Assembly (NCBI RefSeq): GCF_900112265.1
Contig: NZ_FOLO01000055.1
Coordinates: 1-39,197 of the forward strand
Length of the DNA stretch: 39,197 nucleotides
Reading direction: 5' to 3'
Source: Pseudoalteromonas denitrificans DSM 6059
GTDB taxonomy: Bacteria > Pseudomonadota > Gammaproteobacteria > Enterobacterales > Alteromonadaceae
Each line of letters starts with the position of its first letter. The stretch's first letter is position 1. A program made the position numbers and the translations under genes. Positions 15,189-22,965 of the stretch are shown here, one piece after another. Under the pieces are notes generated by a model. It ran no database searches, was not told where the DNA came from, and saw only the letters and a program-made list of their open reading frames with translations.

Positions 15189-16862
15189 TTATTCTGCAAT
15201 GAGCGCATTCATCATTTTTTGACCTAGCTCAACATGATGTTGCATGGTTGAAAATTGCTTAGTAACACCTTGAGGACCAAATGCGTAAACTGGTACAGGT
15301 GCCGCAGTATGTGTACCTGTGCCCCAAACTGTATTTTGATCAGCCCCTAGAGTGCGGCCAATTAAATTAGCGTGAAGTTCATCACCATAAACATAAAACT
15401 CTTTGAAATCATTGATTTTAGGAAATTCTGGTGCAGATAAATATTTATGTTCAGCCACGTAGTATTCATTTTCTTCGCGTTCAGCAATAGGCGAAGATTG
15501 TTCGGCTGTTACTTTAAAATCACTATAGTTATTGATTGCAGCAGCCCATTGATCACCTGTGCTATTGCTAAAGTCCCAATCGGAGTCAACCTGGTTCATC
15601 ATGTCATAAAAAGTACCGCTTTGGGCGTATAAACGGTCAAGTTTAGATAATGCGCCAAAATTAAAGTTAGGTTTATAATCTTTACCTTGCATACCATCGC
15701 CTGACAATGTTTGTGCTTGGGGTAAATCTTTACGGGAGTAACTAAAACCAAAACTGCCTGTTTCGTGATCTGCTGTTACAACAACCAATGTATCGTTACG
15801 GTCTTTTACCCATTCATAAACGGCATCAACTGCTTCATCAAACTTTAATAATTCATGTAACATCCAGCCTGCGTCATTAACATGACCTGCCCAGTCAATT
15901 TGCCCGCCTTCTATCATTAAGAAAAAGCCGTCTTCGTCTTTAGATAATACGTCTAATGCTTTTAAAGTCATGTCACGTAATGATGGTTGTGTACAAGAGT
16001 TATCTTTTTTACAAGCTGAATAGGCGATACCATCAGCCATTCCCGAATTAGAAAATAAGCCTAATAGTTTATTGCCTTCTACTGAGTTGAGCTGTTCGCC
16101 AGTAAAAGCAAGATTATAACCGTGGTCATTTTTAGCCTCTAAAATAATATTACGGTCATCACTTCGTTTTGATTTTTTATAAGTGCTTAAAGGTAAACCA
16201 AGTTCAGCCATTGCAGTGCGTTCTGTTTCATCTGTTTTGATATTTGATGGTAAAAATACGCGTGCCCCACCAGATAAAAGTACATCTACATTGCCTGACT
16301 CAACAAGCTCGGCAGCAATTTGAGCTTCTTGTGATCTATGAGGTTGATGTGATGCAAATGCTGCAGGTGTTGCATGGGTAATACGGGTATCAGATACTAA
16401 ACCTGTTGCTTTGCCCATGGCTTTTGCTTTTTCTAATATTGTTTGTACTTTGTTACCATGAGTATCTAAGCCTATCATTTCAGAACCCGATGCCATGCCT
16501 GTTGCAAGTTGCGTTGCAGAACAAGCTGAGTCTACAACTAAGCTACCTGTTTCACCATAAGGCGCATTTAGCGATAATCCCATTTGACCTGCATTGGCAA
16601 ACTTAGATAATGCTGTCATATTGTTTTTTGAATTATAAGTCGATTGAGGTGCACGGCGAGCATATTCTTCTAATAACCCAACTTGTTGTGCCCCCATACC
16701 ATCACCTATCATTAAAATAACATTTTTAACTGATGTAATTTCAACAGGGGGGACTTCTTTAATTACCTCAACCTCTTTTATTACTTCAACTTCTTTTTCA
16801 TCGTCACTACAGCCTGCTAATAATATTGCTGATACTGCTAAAGCTAAAATTTTTTTGTTCAT
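15189..16862 (-). CDS. Alkaline phosphatase, lipoprotein (PhoA family)
   Basis: Hydrolyses phosphomonoesters outside the cytoplasm to release phosphate. The lipobox LLAGC gives lipidated C18. A short Glu/Lys/Val repeat linker follows, then the PF00245-type domain. The domain shows metal-binding IGD54GMG, catalytic-Ser motif D111-S112-ACSATQLATG, EGGQIDWAGH, TADHETG, and the C-terminal zinc His in GTGTHTA. All key residues are present and 557 residues is normal for this branch. The lipid anchor implies a membrane-attached enzyme, unlike soluble E. coli PhoA. A Pho box lies 65-82 bp upstream, so induction by phosphate starvation via PhoB is likely. ATG 16862 has AAGG 7-10 bases upstream. Confidence 0.92.
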   Translation of the reverse strand: MNKKILALAVSAILLAGCSDDEKEVEVIKEVEVIKEVPPVEITSVKNVILMIGDGMGAQQVGLLEEYARRAPQSTYNSKNNMTALSKFANAGQMGLSLNAPYGETGSLVVDSACSATQLATGMASGSEMIGLDTHGNKVQTILEKAKAMGKATGLVSDTRITHATPAAFASHQPHRSQEAQIAAELVESGNVDVLLSGGARVFLPSNIKTDETERTAMAELGLPLSTYKKSKRSDDRNIILEAKNDHGYNLAFTGEQLNSVEGNKLLGLFSNSGMADGIAYSACKKDNSCTQPSLRDMTLKALDVLSKDEDGFFLMIEGGQIDWAGHVNDAGWMLHELLKFDEAVDAVYEWVKDRNDTLVVVTADHETGSFGFSYSRKDLPQAQTLSGDGMQGKDYKPNFNFGALSKLDRLYAQSGTFYDMMNQVDSDWDFSNSTGDQWAAAINNYSDFKVTAEQSSPIAEREENEYYVAEHKYLSAPEFPKINDFKEFYVYGDELHANLIGRTLGADQNTVWGTGTHTAAPVPVYAFGPQGVTKQFSTMQHHVELGQKMMNALIAE

Positions 16863-16926
16863 TTTGTTAAACCTTAATTAATCAATATAAAGCCGTGAAA
16901 TCTGTGCGCAAGATTAAGGTAGAAAT

Positions 16927-16944
16927 ATGACAAATTGATGGCAG
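16927..16944 (-). promoter_or_regulatory. Pho box upstream of alkaline phosphatase
   Basis: On the minus strand the site reads CTGCCATCAATTTGTCAT, against the consensus CTGTCAT-A4-CTGTCAT repeat. The two half-sites are in the right spacing and differ from consensus at only a few positions. A -10-like TAATCT follows about 11 bp later, so the box would replace the -35 element as in PhoB-dependent promoters. Confidence 0.65.
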
Positions 16945-17015
16945 AAATATGTAATTTTGAGTTTTAGCTCTAGTTATGCTGTATTAGTTTGAAAGTATGA
17001 GGGGGTATTTGAATT

Positions 17016-17372
17016 TTATTGCCACTGTGCAATATCAAGGGCTTGTCGTGCTTGTGCTAATGTACAATCGGTTTGTGCCATTAATTGATTAACGCTAATA
17101 AAAGGTGATTTTGTGATGATTTCTACTAAATCATTTATTGATAACTCAGGTTTATATTTTTGTAATTCATTTACAAACCACTGCCAGCTAGGTTCTTCAC
17201 TCAATTGTACTTTATTTATGATTTCACAAATGTGCGCCCAGTCAGCATGTAAAAGCCAATTTCGAGAGCGGCCTTTGCGTTTTATAACCGCACCCGAGTT
17301 TTGAATTATCAGTTTTAAAGTTTTGTGGTTTTTAGTTCTGCGTACAAAACTGTTTAGTGGTATTTCAATCAT
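17016..17372 (-). CDS. Small protein resembling the RRF-like family (PF12614-type)
   Basis: A 118-residue soluble protein starting IPLNSFVRRTKNHKTLKL, with the basic GAVIKRKGRSRNWLL segment at ~27-42 and a helical C-terminal half (LMAQTDCTLAQARQALD). This matches, from memory, a gammaproteobacterial family labelled ribosome recycling factor-like; despite the name it is not the essential Frr protein, and its role is unproven. The C-terminal part resembles a UBA/helix-turn-helix fold. It is monocistronic and divergent from the aldo/keto reductase gene. No close ribosome-binding match is seen. Confidence 0.5.
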   Translation of the reverse strand: MIEIPLNSFVRRTKNHKTLKLIIQNSGAVIKRKGRSRNWLLHADWAHICEIINKVQLSEEPSWQWFVNELQKYKPELSINDLVEIITKSPFISVNQLMAQTDCTLAQARQALDIAQWQ

Positions 17373-17475
17373 TTGTTTTAATTTATATTATTTTAAGCGT
17401 TAAACCAATAGTTATTGATGATATGAAAATTACATTTTATCATAATCTACTTCTATTATTTCGGATAATTTTACG

Positions 17476-18393
17476 ATGCAATACAAAACGATAAAAAATA
17501 CTGCTATTTATTCATCTCGCCTAATTTATGGTTGTATGCGTATCTGTGGCGATAACTCTATTGAGGATAAAAATAAAGGAAAACGTGCCATACATAGTGC
17601 CATTGAGGTGGGTTATAACCATTTTGACCATGCGGATATTTATGGCGCAGGGCAAAGTGAAACTTTGTTTGGCGAGGTTTTAAAAGCATCTCCAAAATTA
17701 AGAGAAGAAATGTTTATTACTTCTAAAGCTGGGATCAGGCCTAAAAGCAGTGAAATGGACTATGCACCAACACGTTATGATTTTAGCAAACAGTATATTT
17801 TAGAATCAGTTGAAGGTTCATTAAAACGTTTAGGCATAGAGCAATTGGATATGTTTTTATTGCATAGGCCTGATTATTTAATGAATGTACATGAAGTTGC
17901 CGATGTTTTTGACGTATTACAAACAAGTGGCAAAGTGAAACATTTTGGCGTGAGTAATTTTAAACCCTCACAAGCTGCTTTATTACGATCTGCTATGTCA
18001 ATGCCCTTGGTGGTTAATCAAGTTGAAATTAATATACATAATATAGATACCTTGTTAAATGGTACCTTAGATCAGTGTCAACAACATGACATTACACCAA
18101 TCGCTTGGTGTCCTTTAGGTGGAGTGGCTTATCCTGCATGGGGAAATACATTTACTGGAATAGATGAAAAAAGGATTGAAACTGAACTGGCATTACAAGC
18201 AATAAAATATCAATGTGAGCCTTGGTTAGTGATACTGGCCTGGATATTAAAACATCCCGCTGATATTTTTCCTATCATAGGTTCAACTACGCCAGCGCGT
18301 ATAATAGCAGCTAAACACGCTTTGGAATTACAGTATTCTCGGGAAGACTGGTATCGATTATTAGAAGCAAGAAATGGTGTATCTGTGCCCTAA
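17476..18393 (+). CDS. Aldo/keto reductase (YdhF-like oxidoreductase)
   Basis: A 305-residue NAD(P)H-dependent (beta/alpha)8-barrel oxidoreductase. The catalytic tetrad is visible: D51 and Y56 in NHFDHADIYGAGQSE, K84 in ITSKAG, and H130 in MFLLHRPD. The family core KVKHFGVSNFKPSQ and the cofactor-binding end FPIIGSTTPARI are also present. Length and motifs match the YdhF type, whose natural carbonyl substrate is unknown. It appears monocistronic, with no local pathway genes to suggest a substrate. Confidence 0.88.
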   Translation: MQYKTIKNTAIYSSRLIYGCMRICGDNSIEDKNKGKRAIHSAIEVGYNHFDHADIYGAGQSETLFGEVLKASPKLREEMFITSKAGIRPKSSEMDYAPTRYDFSKQYILESVEGSLKRLGIEQLDMFLLHRPDYLMNVHEVADVFDVLQTSGKVKHFGVSNFKPSQAALLRSAMSMPLVVNQVEINIHNIDTLLNGTLDQCQQHDITPIAWCPLGGVAYPAWGNTFTGIDEKRIETELALQAIKYQCEPWLVILAWILKHPADIFPIIGSTTPARIIAAKHALELQYSREDWYRLLEARNGVSVP

Positions 18394-18654
18394 TTGTATT
18401 ACTGGAAATAGTGTTATTTTGCTCTTTATTACTGTAACGCAGACAAAAGTAATGATATTCCTTTTTGTAGACTAGAAGGCTATACTTAGAACTTGAAATT
18501 ATAAGTAAAGCTTTTTTAATTGTGTGTTTTTTTACATGGATATATTGGATATCAATAAAAACAATCTCTTTTTTCTAGAAAACGCTTGCTCTGTCGAGAT
18601 TTAGGGAAAATATTTATACAACGCTTTTATTATGAGTGGTGAAAGATATATTTA

Positions 18655-20910
18655 ATGGATAATCAATTGCAAAAACATAACTTCGCTTTGTCTATTTCAA
18701 AAGTTTCTAACAGTTTACAGCTAATTTTTTGCATTATATTTTATAGTTTTATGTTGTGCTCATTCTCGGCACTTTCAAACACGAAACAATCAATTTACAA
18801 AGTTGATGAAATTGAAGCCTTACTCACTTCAAACCCCAATCAAGCGTTAAGTTTGAGTCAATCCGTATTAAAATCGCTTCCCAGTAAATTAACTAAAGAG
18901 ACAAAAGAGTCACATTTTCAGCTTAGTTTAATAGAAATTAAAGCCTATTTAAAATTAGGTAAACTTGCAACAGCTTTTAATTTAGCAGATTCTTTAGTTG
19001 AGTCTGTCAGAGTACAAAAAAACTTATCCTGGCTTGGTAAAAGTTATCAAATATTAGGTTTTATTAGCCAAGCTCAAAATAAAATAAAAATGAGTACAAA
19101 TTATTTTCAACAAGCAAAATTAGTGTTTGAGAAAAATAATGAGCAACAGGCCTTAAGCTCTTTATATCTTCAACTTAGCCGTAACTATAGATATCAGGCT
19201 CAATACAGCCAAGCACTTAGTTTATTACAAGAAGCACAAACGATTGCAAAATCTTTTAATAATATTTCTGAACAAGCTGATATACATAACGCCTTAGGTG
19301 TACTTTATGATTATATGGGAAGTTATGAGTTAGCGTTAATTCAGCATGAACAATCTCTTGTGTTGCAAAGACAAATTTTAAATGAGCAGGGTATAGCAAG
19401 TTCACTTTACAATATAGGTGAAATTTATCGAAAAATTGACAATTTGCCCTTAGCATTAAAATATTTTAAACAAGCATTAAAAGTAGATGAACAATTGGGA
19501 GATCCCAGGCATATTGCAAATAGTAATGGCAAATTATCACAGGTTTATTTACAAATGAATGATCTGTTACGTGCTCGAGAATATGCTCAAATTGGCTTGA
19601 ATATCGCTAAGTCTTCTAAAGCTGAGGGGGAAATAAGTTGGAACCAGAGTAATTTAGCGAAAGTTTTAATTGCACAAGGCGATTTTGAAGAGGCAGAGAA
19701 ATTATTAAAAGATGCATTATTATTAGCGATAGCGTCTAAAGCAAAAAGAACTGAGAATATGCTGCGGATTACCTTAGTGGAGCTTGCCGTTCAACGTGAA
19801 AATTATGAACACGCAATACCTCTAATTAAAGCTGCGTTATCGGCTTCTGATATGGATCTGAGATACCGTGCTCAGTTATATGAATTACAGTCGCAAGCAT
19901 TTGAAGCATTAAAACAATATCAAAATGCATTGAGTAGCTATCAAGCTTTTAATGTGCAAGATAAAGCAATACGCGATAAATTAAATAATCAACACGTAGA
20001 AAGGTTGATGCAAAATATTGAATTTATTAGAAAAGATCAAGAGGTTGAGTCTTTGAAAAAGGACCAAGCACTTAAACAAGCTAGTTTGAAGCAATTGAAA
20101 TTAGAAATAATGTTAATTTTACTTGGATTTACGCTACTACTTGTTGTTATTGGGGCTGTTTTTTGGCGTCAACGACAAAAAAGCCAACTGAACAATTTAA
20201 AAGCGCAATTAATGACACAGGCAATTGAAAGGAAAAATCAGTTACTAGCAAATGTTTCTCATGATTTAAGAACACCTCTAACGATTTTGAAACTTAATAT
20301 TGAATCACTACAATATAATTTAGAGTCTGATACTGACCAAGCATATGCTAACGTGCATAGTAAAATCGCTCAGCTTAATACACTTATTCATGATATTTAT
20401 CAGGCAACACAATTTGATAATAATATATTGGCTTTAGAGTACCAAAAAGTAGATATATATCAGTTATTAGCTGGAATGTGTGATGATTTTGAAACTTTAG
20501 CCGAGAAAAGTAATTTACAACTAACGTTTCAAAACTCAGGTGATGCAAGTGTTGTTTCTATTGATCCTGAGCGATGCAAACAAGTGATAGGTAACTTACT
20601 ACGCAATAGTATTAGTTATACAAATGAAGAAGGGATGATTAAGCTCAGTATAAAGATTTTTCCGGAATCATTTTCTATTTTTATAGATGATAGTGCACCT
20701 GGTTTAGATGATGAGGATTTTGACAAAATATTTGAGCGCCTCTATCGATGTGAAAAATCACGTAATAGAGATACTGGGGGTTCTGGCTTAGGTTTGGCTA
20801 TTTGCAAGCAAATTATGTTGGCACATGGAGGTGACATCAACGCTAAAAAAAGTGATTTAGGCGGTGTAAAAATGTGTATCACTTTTCCGATAATCCCCCT
20901 TAAAACTTAA
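18655..20910 (+). CDS. TPR-containing sensor histidine kinase
   Basis: A 751-residue membrane kinase. A hydrophobic segment at ~21-40 is followed by a periplasmic domain of about 430 residues built of tetratricopeptide repeats (for example ALGVLYDYMGSYELALIQHEQS, LYNIGEIYRKIDNLPLALKYF). Then come a coiled coil and a transmembrane helix at ~482-502 (IMLILLGFTLLLVVIGAVFW). The cytoplasmic part has HisKA with phosphoacceptor H536 in NVSHDLRTPLT, and HATPase_c with an N-box (NLLRNSISYTN) and G-boxes (~DTGGSGLGLAICKQI). There is no receiver domain. No response regulator is adjacent, so it is an orphan kinase in this window. The TPR input suggests sensing of a protein or peptide. Confidence 0.9.
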   Translation: MDNQLQKHNFALSISKVSNSLQLIFCIIFYSFMLCSFSALSNTKQSIYKVDEIEALLTSNPNQALSLSQSVLKSLPSKLTKETKESHFQLSLIEIKAYLKLGKLATAFNLADSLVESVRVQKNLSWLGKSYQILGFISQAQNKIKMSTNYFQQAKLVFEKNNEQQALSSLYLQLSRNYRYQAQYSQALSLLQEAQTIAKSFNNISEQADIHNALGVLYDYMGSYELALIQHEQSLVLQRQILNEQGIASSLYNIGEIYRKIDNLPLALKYFKQALKVDEQLGDPRHIANSNGKLSQVYLQMNDLLRAREYAQIGLNIAKSSKAEGEISWNQSNLAKVLIAQGDFEEAEKLLKDALLLAIASKAKRTENMLRITLVELAVQRENYEHAIPLIKAALSASDMDLRYRAQLYELQSQAFEALKQYQNALSSYQAFNVQDKAIRDKLNNQHVERLMQNIEFIRKDQEVESLKKDQALKQASLKQLKLEIMLILLGFTLLLVVIGAVFWRQRQKSQLNNLKAQLMTQAIERKNQLLANVSHDLRTPLTILKLNIESLQYNLESDTDQAYANVHSKIAQLNTLIHDIYQATQFDNNILALEYQKVDIYQLLAGMCDDFETLAEKSNLQLTFQNSGDASVVSIDPERCKQVIGNLLRNSISYTNEEGMIKLSIKIFPESFSIFIDDSAPGLDDEDFDKIFERLYRCEKSRNRDTGGSGLGLAICKQIMLAHGGDINAKKSDLGGVKMCITFPIIPLKT

Positions 20911-21106
20911 TTTTATTTTTTAAATTAAGTTACAAAATTATCATGAAATTAATGATTGATAATATAATGCGATCCCTGTATTTTGTTTAAAGTTATTAAT
21001 ATCTTATAACTTGTTGAACTTTAGGTACAAATTTATTTTTTGCATCCAGTTGTAAACAAACCCTATGAGCTATTTAATTTATATCCAGACTTTATAAGGA
21101 ATCGTT

Positions 21107-21901
21107 ATGTCTATTTTTAACAAAGTACTCAGTTCTGTTGGAATTGGTGCAGCAAAAGTCGATACCGTTTTAGAATACTCTGAGGTTGAACCTGGCGGAG
21201 AAATATCGGGAGTTGTTAAAATTGTTGGTGGTAAAGTAGAGCAAAATATAAATAAGATAGATCTTGATGTGATCTGTAATTATACGGTTGAAGTTGAAAG
21301 AGAAGACTCTGATGGCAATGAAGAAACCGTTACGAAAGTAAAAAAATACAAGCTTACTAGCTATAAAATCAAAGAAGCTTTTACAATCCAACCAAAAGAA
21401 AAAATAGACATCCCATTTTCATTTGAATTATCCCAAGATGCACCTTTATCTGTTGGACAGTCTAAAACTTGGATTGATACCAATCTTGATATAGAAAGAG
21501 CATTAGACAAATCAGATAAAGATTACTTACATGTGAGTGCTAATGATTTACAACAAGCTGTAATTGATGCATTAGAAGAATTAGGCTTCAGACTATATGA
21601 AGCGGATTGTGAAGGAATTGAATCAGCCTCATTCTCTAGGCTTCCCTTTGTTCAAGAATTAGAGTTTAAAACGATATCAGGTGATTTTCATGGTAAATTT
21701 GATGAAGTTGAAGTTGTCTTTTTTGCCAGAGGAGAGCAGTTAGAAGTTGTTTTTGAAATTGACCGTAAATCAAAAGGTTTAATGGGATTCTTTAAAGAAG
21801 CTATGGATCTTGATGAGTCAAATGCCAGATTAGTGGTCACTGAAGATGATATTGATGATTTAGAAGATAGCATTTACGAAATTTTAGAAAATAATATGTA
21901 A
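21107..21901 (+). CDS. Spo0M-like (SpoOM) arrestin-fold protein
   Basis: A 264-residue cytoplasmic protein. Residues 1-130 (MSIFNKVLSSVGIGAAKVDT, YSEVEPGGEISGVVKIVGG, DVICNYTVE) match the Spo0M family, an arrestin-like beta-sandwich named from Bacillus sporulation control but common in non-sporulating proteobacteria. The C-terminal half is acidic (ends DDIDDLEDSIYEILENN). Its role in Gram-negatives is unclear. ATG 21107 follows TAAGGAATCGTT, a good ribosome-binding site, and a clear terminator follows, so it is a single-gene unit. Confidence 0.85.
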   Translation: MSIFNKVLSSVGIGAAKVDTVLEYSEVEPGGEISGVVKIVGGKVEQNINKIDLDVICNYTVEVEREDSDGNEETVTKVKKYKLTSYKIKEAFTIQPKEKIDIPFSFELSQDAPLSVGQSKTWIDTNLDIERALDKSDKDYLHVSANDLQQAVIDALEELGFRLYEADCEGIESASFSRLPFVQELEFKTISGDFHGKFDEVEVVFFARGEQLEVVFEIDRKSKGLMGFFKEAMDLDESNARLVVTEDDIDDLEDSIYEILENNM

Positions 21902-21925
21902 TTTATATTTTTTGTATAAATAGAT

Positions 21926-21953
21926 AAAGCCTCGTTTATGACGAGGCTTTTTT
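21926..21953 (+). terminator. Rho-independent terminator after the Spo0M-like gene
   Basis: AAAGCCTCGT (21926-21935) pairs perfectly with ACGAGGCTTT (21941-21950) around a 5-base loop, followed by Ts. It sits 25 bp after the stop. Confidence 0.85.
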
Positions 21954-21982
21954 AATTGGCATTGTTAAAGGGTTAATTTAAA

Positions 21983-22363
21983 TTAATAAACAGTGAAATA
22001 GCGAACTGTTACATCTCCCTCATGATGAAGTAAATGTGTTTGATTATAATAAATATCAATACTGACATCAGCATAATCATTAATAAAATGTATCCCTTGT
22101 TTTGGTACTACATAAGTACATTGTGCTATATGAGAGCGATATACAGTTTCTTCAGGTTGCCTAAAGTAATTAATAGCAGTGATTTGACAATTATTTAATT
22201 CATAACTATTTGTGGATAAAGTCTTAATGATTTTTTCATATTTACTACCATATTCAACAACTTCTTCTGGTGTTTGGTAACCTTCAGCTAAATTGACATC
22301 TGCAATGGTCGAAAATGAAACAAGTGATAATGCGGCTAAAACGTTAGAAATTAAACTTTTCAT
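21983..22363 (-). CDS. Hypothetical secreted protein
   Basis: A 126-residue protein with a signal peptide (residues 1-22, cleavage at STIA-DV), predicted periplasmic or secreted. The mature part has two cysteines (in ELNNCQITA and IAQCTYVV) that could form a disulfide, and a beta-rich, His/Tyr-rich end (LLHHEGDVTVRYF). I recognise no family. TCCAAAGGACATGAAAA before ATG 22363 gives a strong ribosome-binding site. Upstream is a palindromic hairpin (22381-22423) in its leader. Confidence 0.65.
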   Translation of the reverse strand: MKSLISNVLAALSLVSFSTIADVNLAEGYQTPEEVVEYGSKYEKIIKTLSTNSYELNNCQITAINYFRQPEETVYRSHIAQCTYVVPKQGIHFINDYADVSIDIYYNQTHLLHHEGDVTVRYFTVY

Positions 22364-22380
22364 TTTTCATGTCCTTTGGA

Positions 22381-22423
22381 TTTAATATTAATGCCCAGCA
22401 TTATGGCTGGCATTAATATTAAA
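22381..22423 (-). promoter_or_regulatory. Near-perfect hairpin in the leader of the 126-aa secreted protein gene
   Basis: TTTAATATTAATGCCCAG pairs with CTGGCATTAATATTAAA (one bulged base), and the inner CAGC/GCTG closes on ATTATG. It ends 17 bp upstream of the gene start, next to the ribosome-binding site. It could be an operator for a dimeric repressor, a leader stem controlling translation, or a terminator from the other side. It lacks a T-run. Confidence 0.5.
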
Positions 22424-22447
22424 TATAAAACCCATTAAAGGTACAAG

Positions 22448-22564
22448 ATGAAAAAACTTATGTCTCAGATTAGATTTTTTAGTTTTAAATCTGATCTTTT
22501 ATTACGTAATCTAAAGATTTTTTATATTTATGCTAATGCTTTGTTTATAAATGGATTGTTATAA
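22448..22564 (+). CDS. Possible 38-codon ORF (low support)
   Basis: ATG 22448 is preceded by AAAGG with 7 bp spacing and opens 38 codons: a basic start (MKKLMSQIRFF) and a hydrophobic end (IFYIYANALFINGLL). It has no family signature. It may be a small membrane peptide or chance. Confidence 0.2.
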   Translation: MKKLMSQIRFFSFKSDLLLRNLKIFYIYANALFINGLL

Positions 22565-22965
22565 AAATACAGGTTAAAAGTAATTTTTAAGTTAAGTTAA
22601 ATGGGCTGTAATTTAATTCATGTGATTTATTAAATTGTCTTTATCGTGAATTGTTTTTAATGATTATAAATCAATAGTTTATATGTTTTATGTTTTTTTA
22701 TATGCTTTTATTTAATCGCTGATTTTTATAATTAAAAAAATAGTTAATCAAAACGTCCAATTGTAACTGAGTGTAAACAGCTTGTTGCAATTGGAGGGGG
22801 TGATAGGTACATTTGTCGGTAAATCTCAGATTAAGTCTGAGATATTTATAGTGTGAACTGTTTAAATAAAATAATGCGTTAAATAATTTAGAAATATAAA
22901 GACGATTATTAGATTAAGAAATAGATAGCTTTGCACTAGCTTAAAATATTACAAACGGAGTAAAA
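22565..22965. other. Upstream region of the large TonB receptor gene
   Basis: No gene. There are two inverted repeats: TCCAATTG (22756-22763) with CAATTGGA (22788-22795), 24 bases apart, and TCTCAGA-TTAAG-TCTGAGA near 22827-22845. Either may bind a regulator of the TonB receptor. No Fur- or Pho-type site was found. Confidence 0.4.

Noticed and set aside
15447..15632. Plus-strand frames inside the alkaline phosphatase gene (also 16406-16606)
   Set aside because: They are shadows of a gene with all catalytic residues intact.
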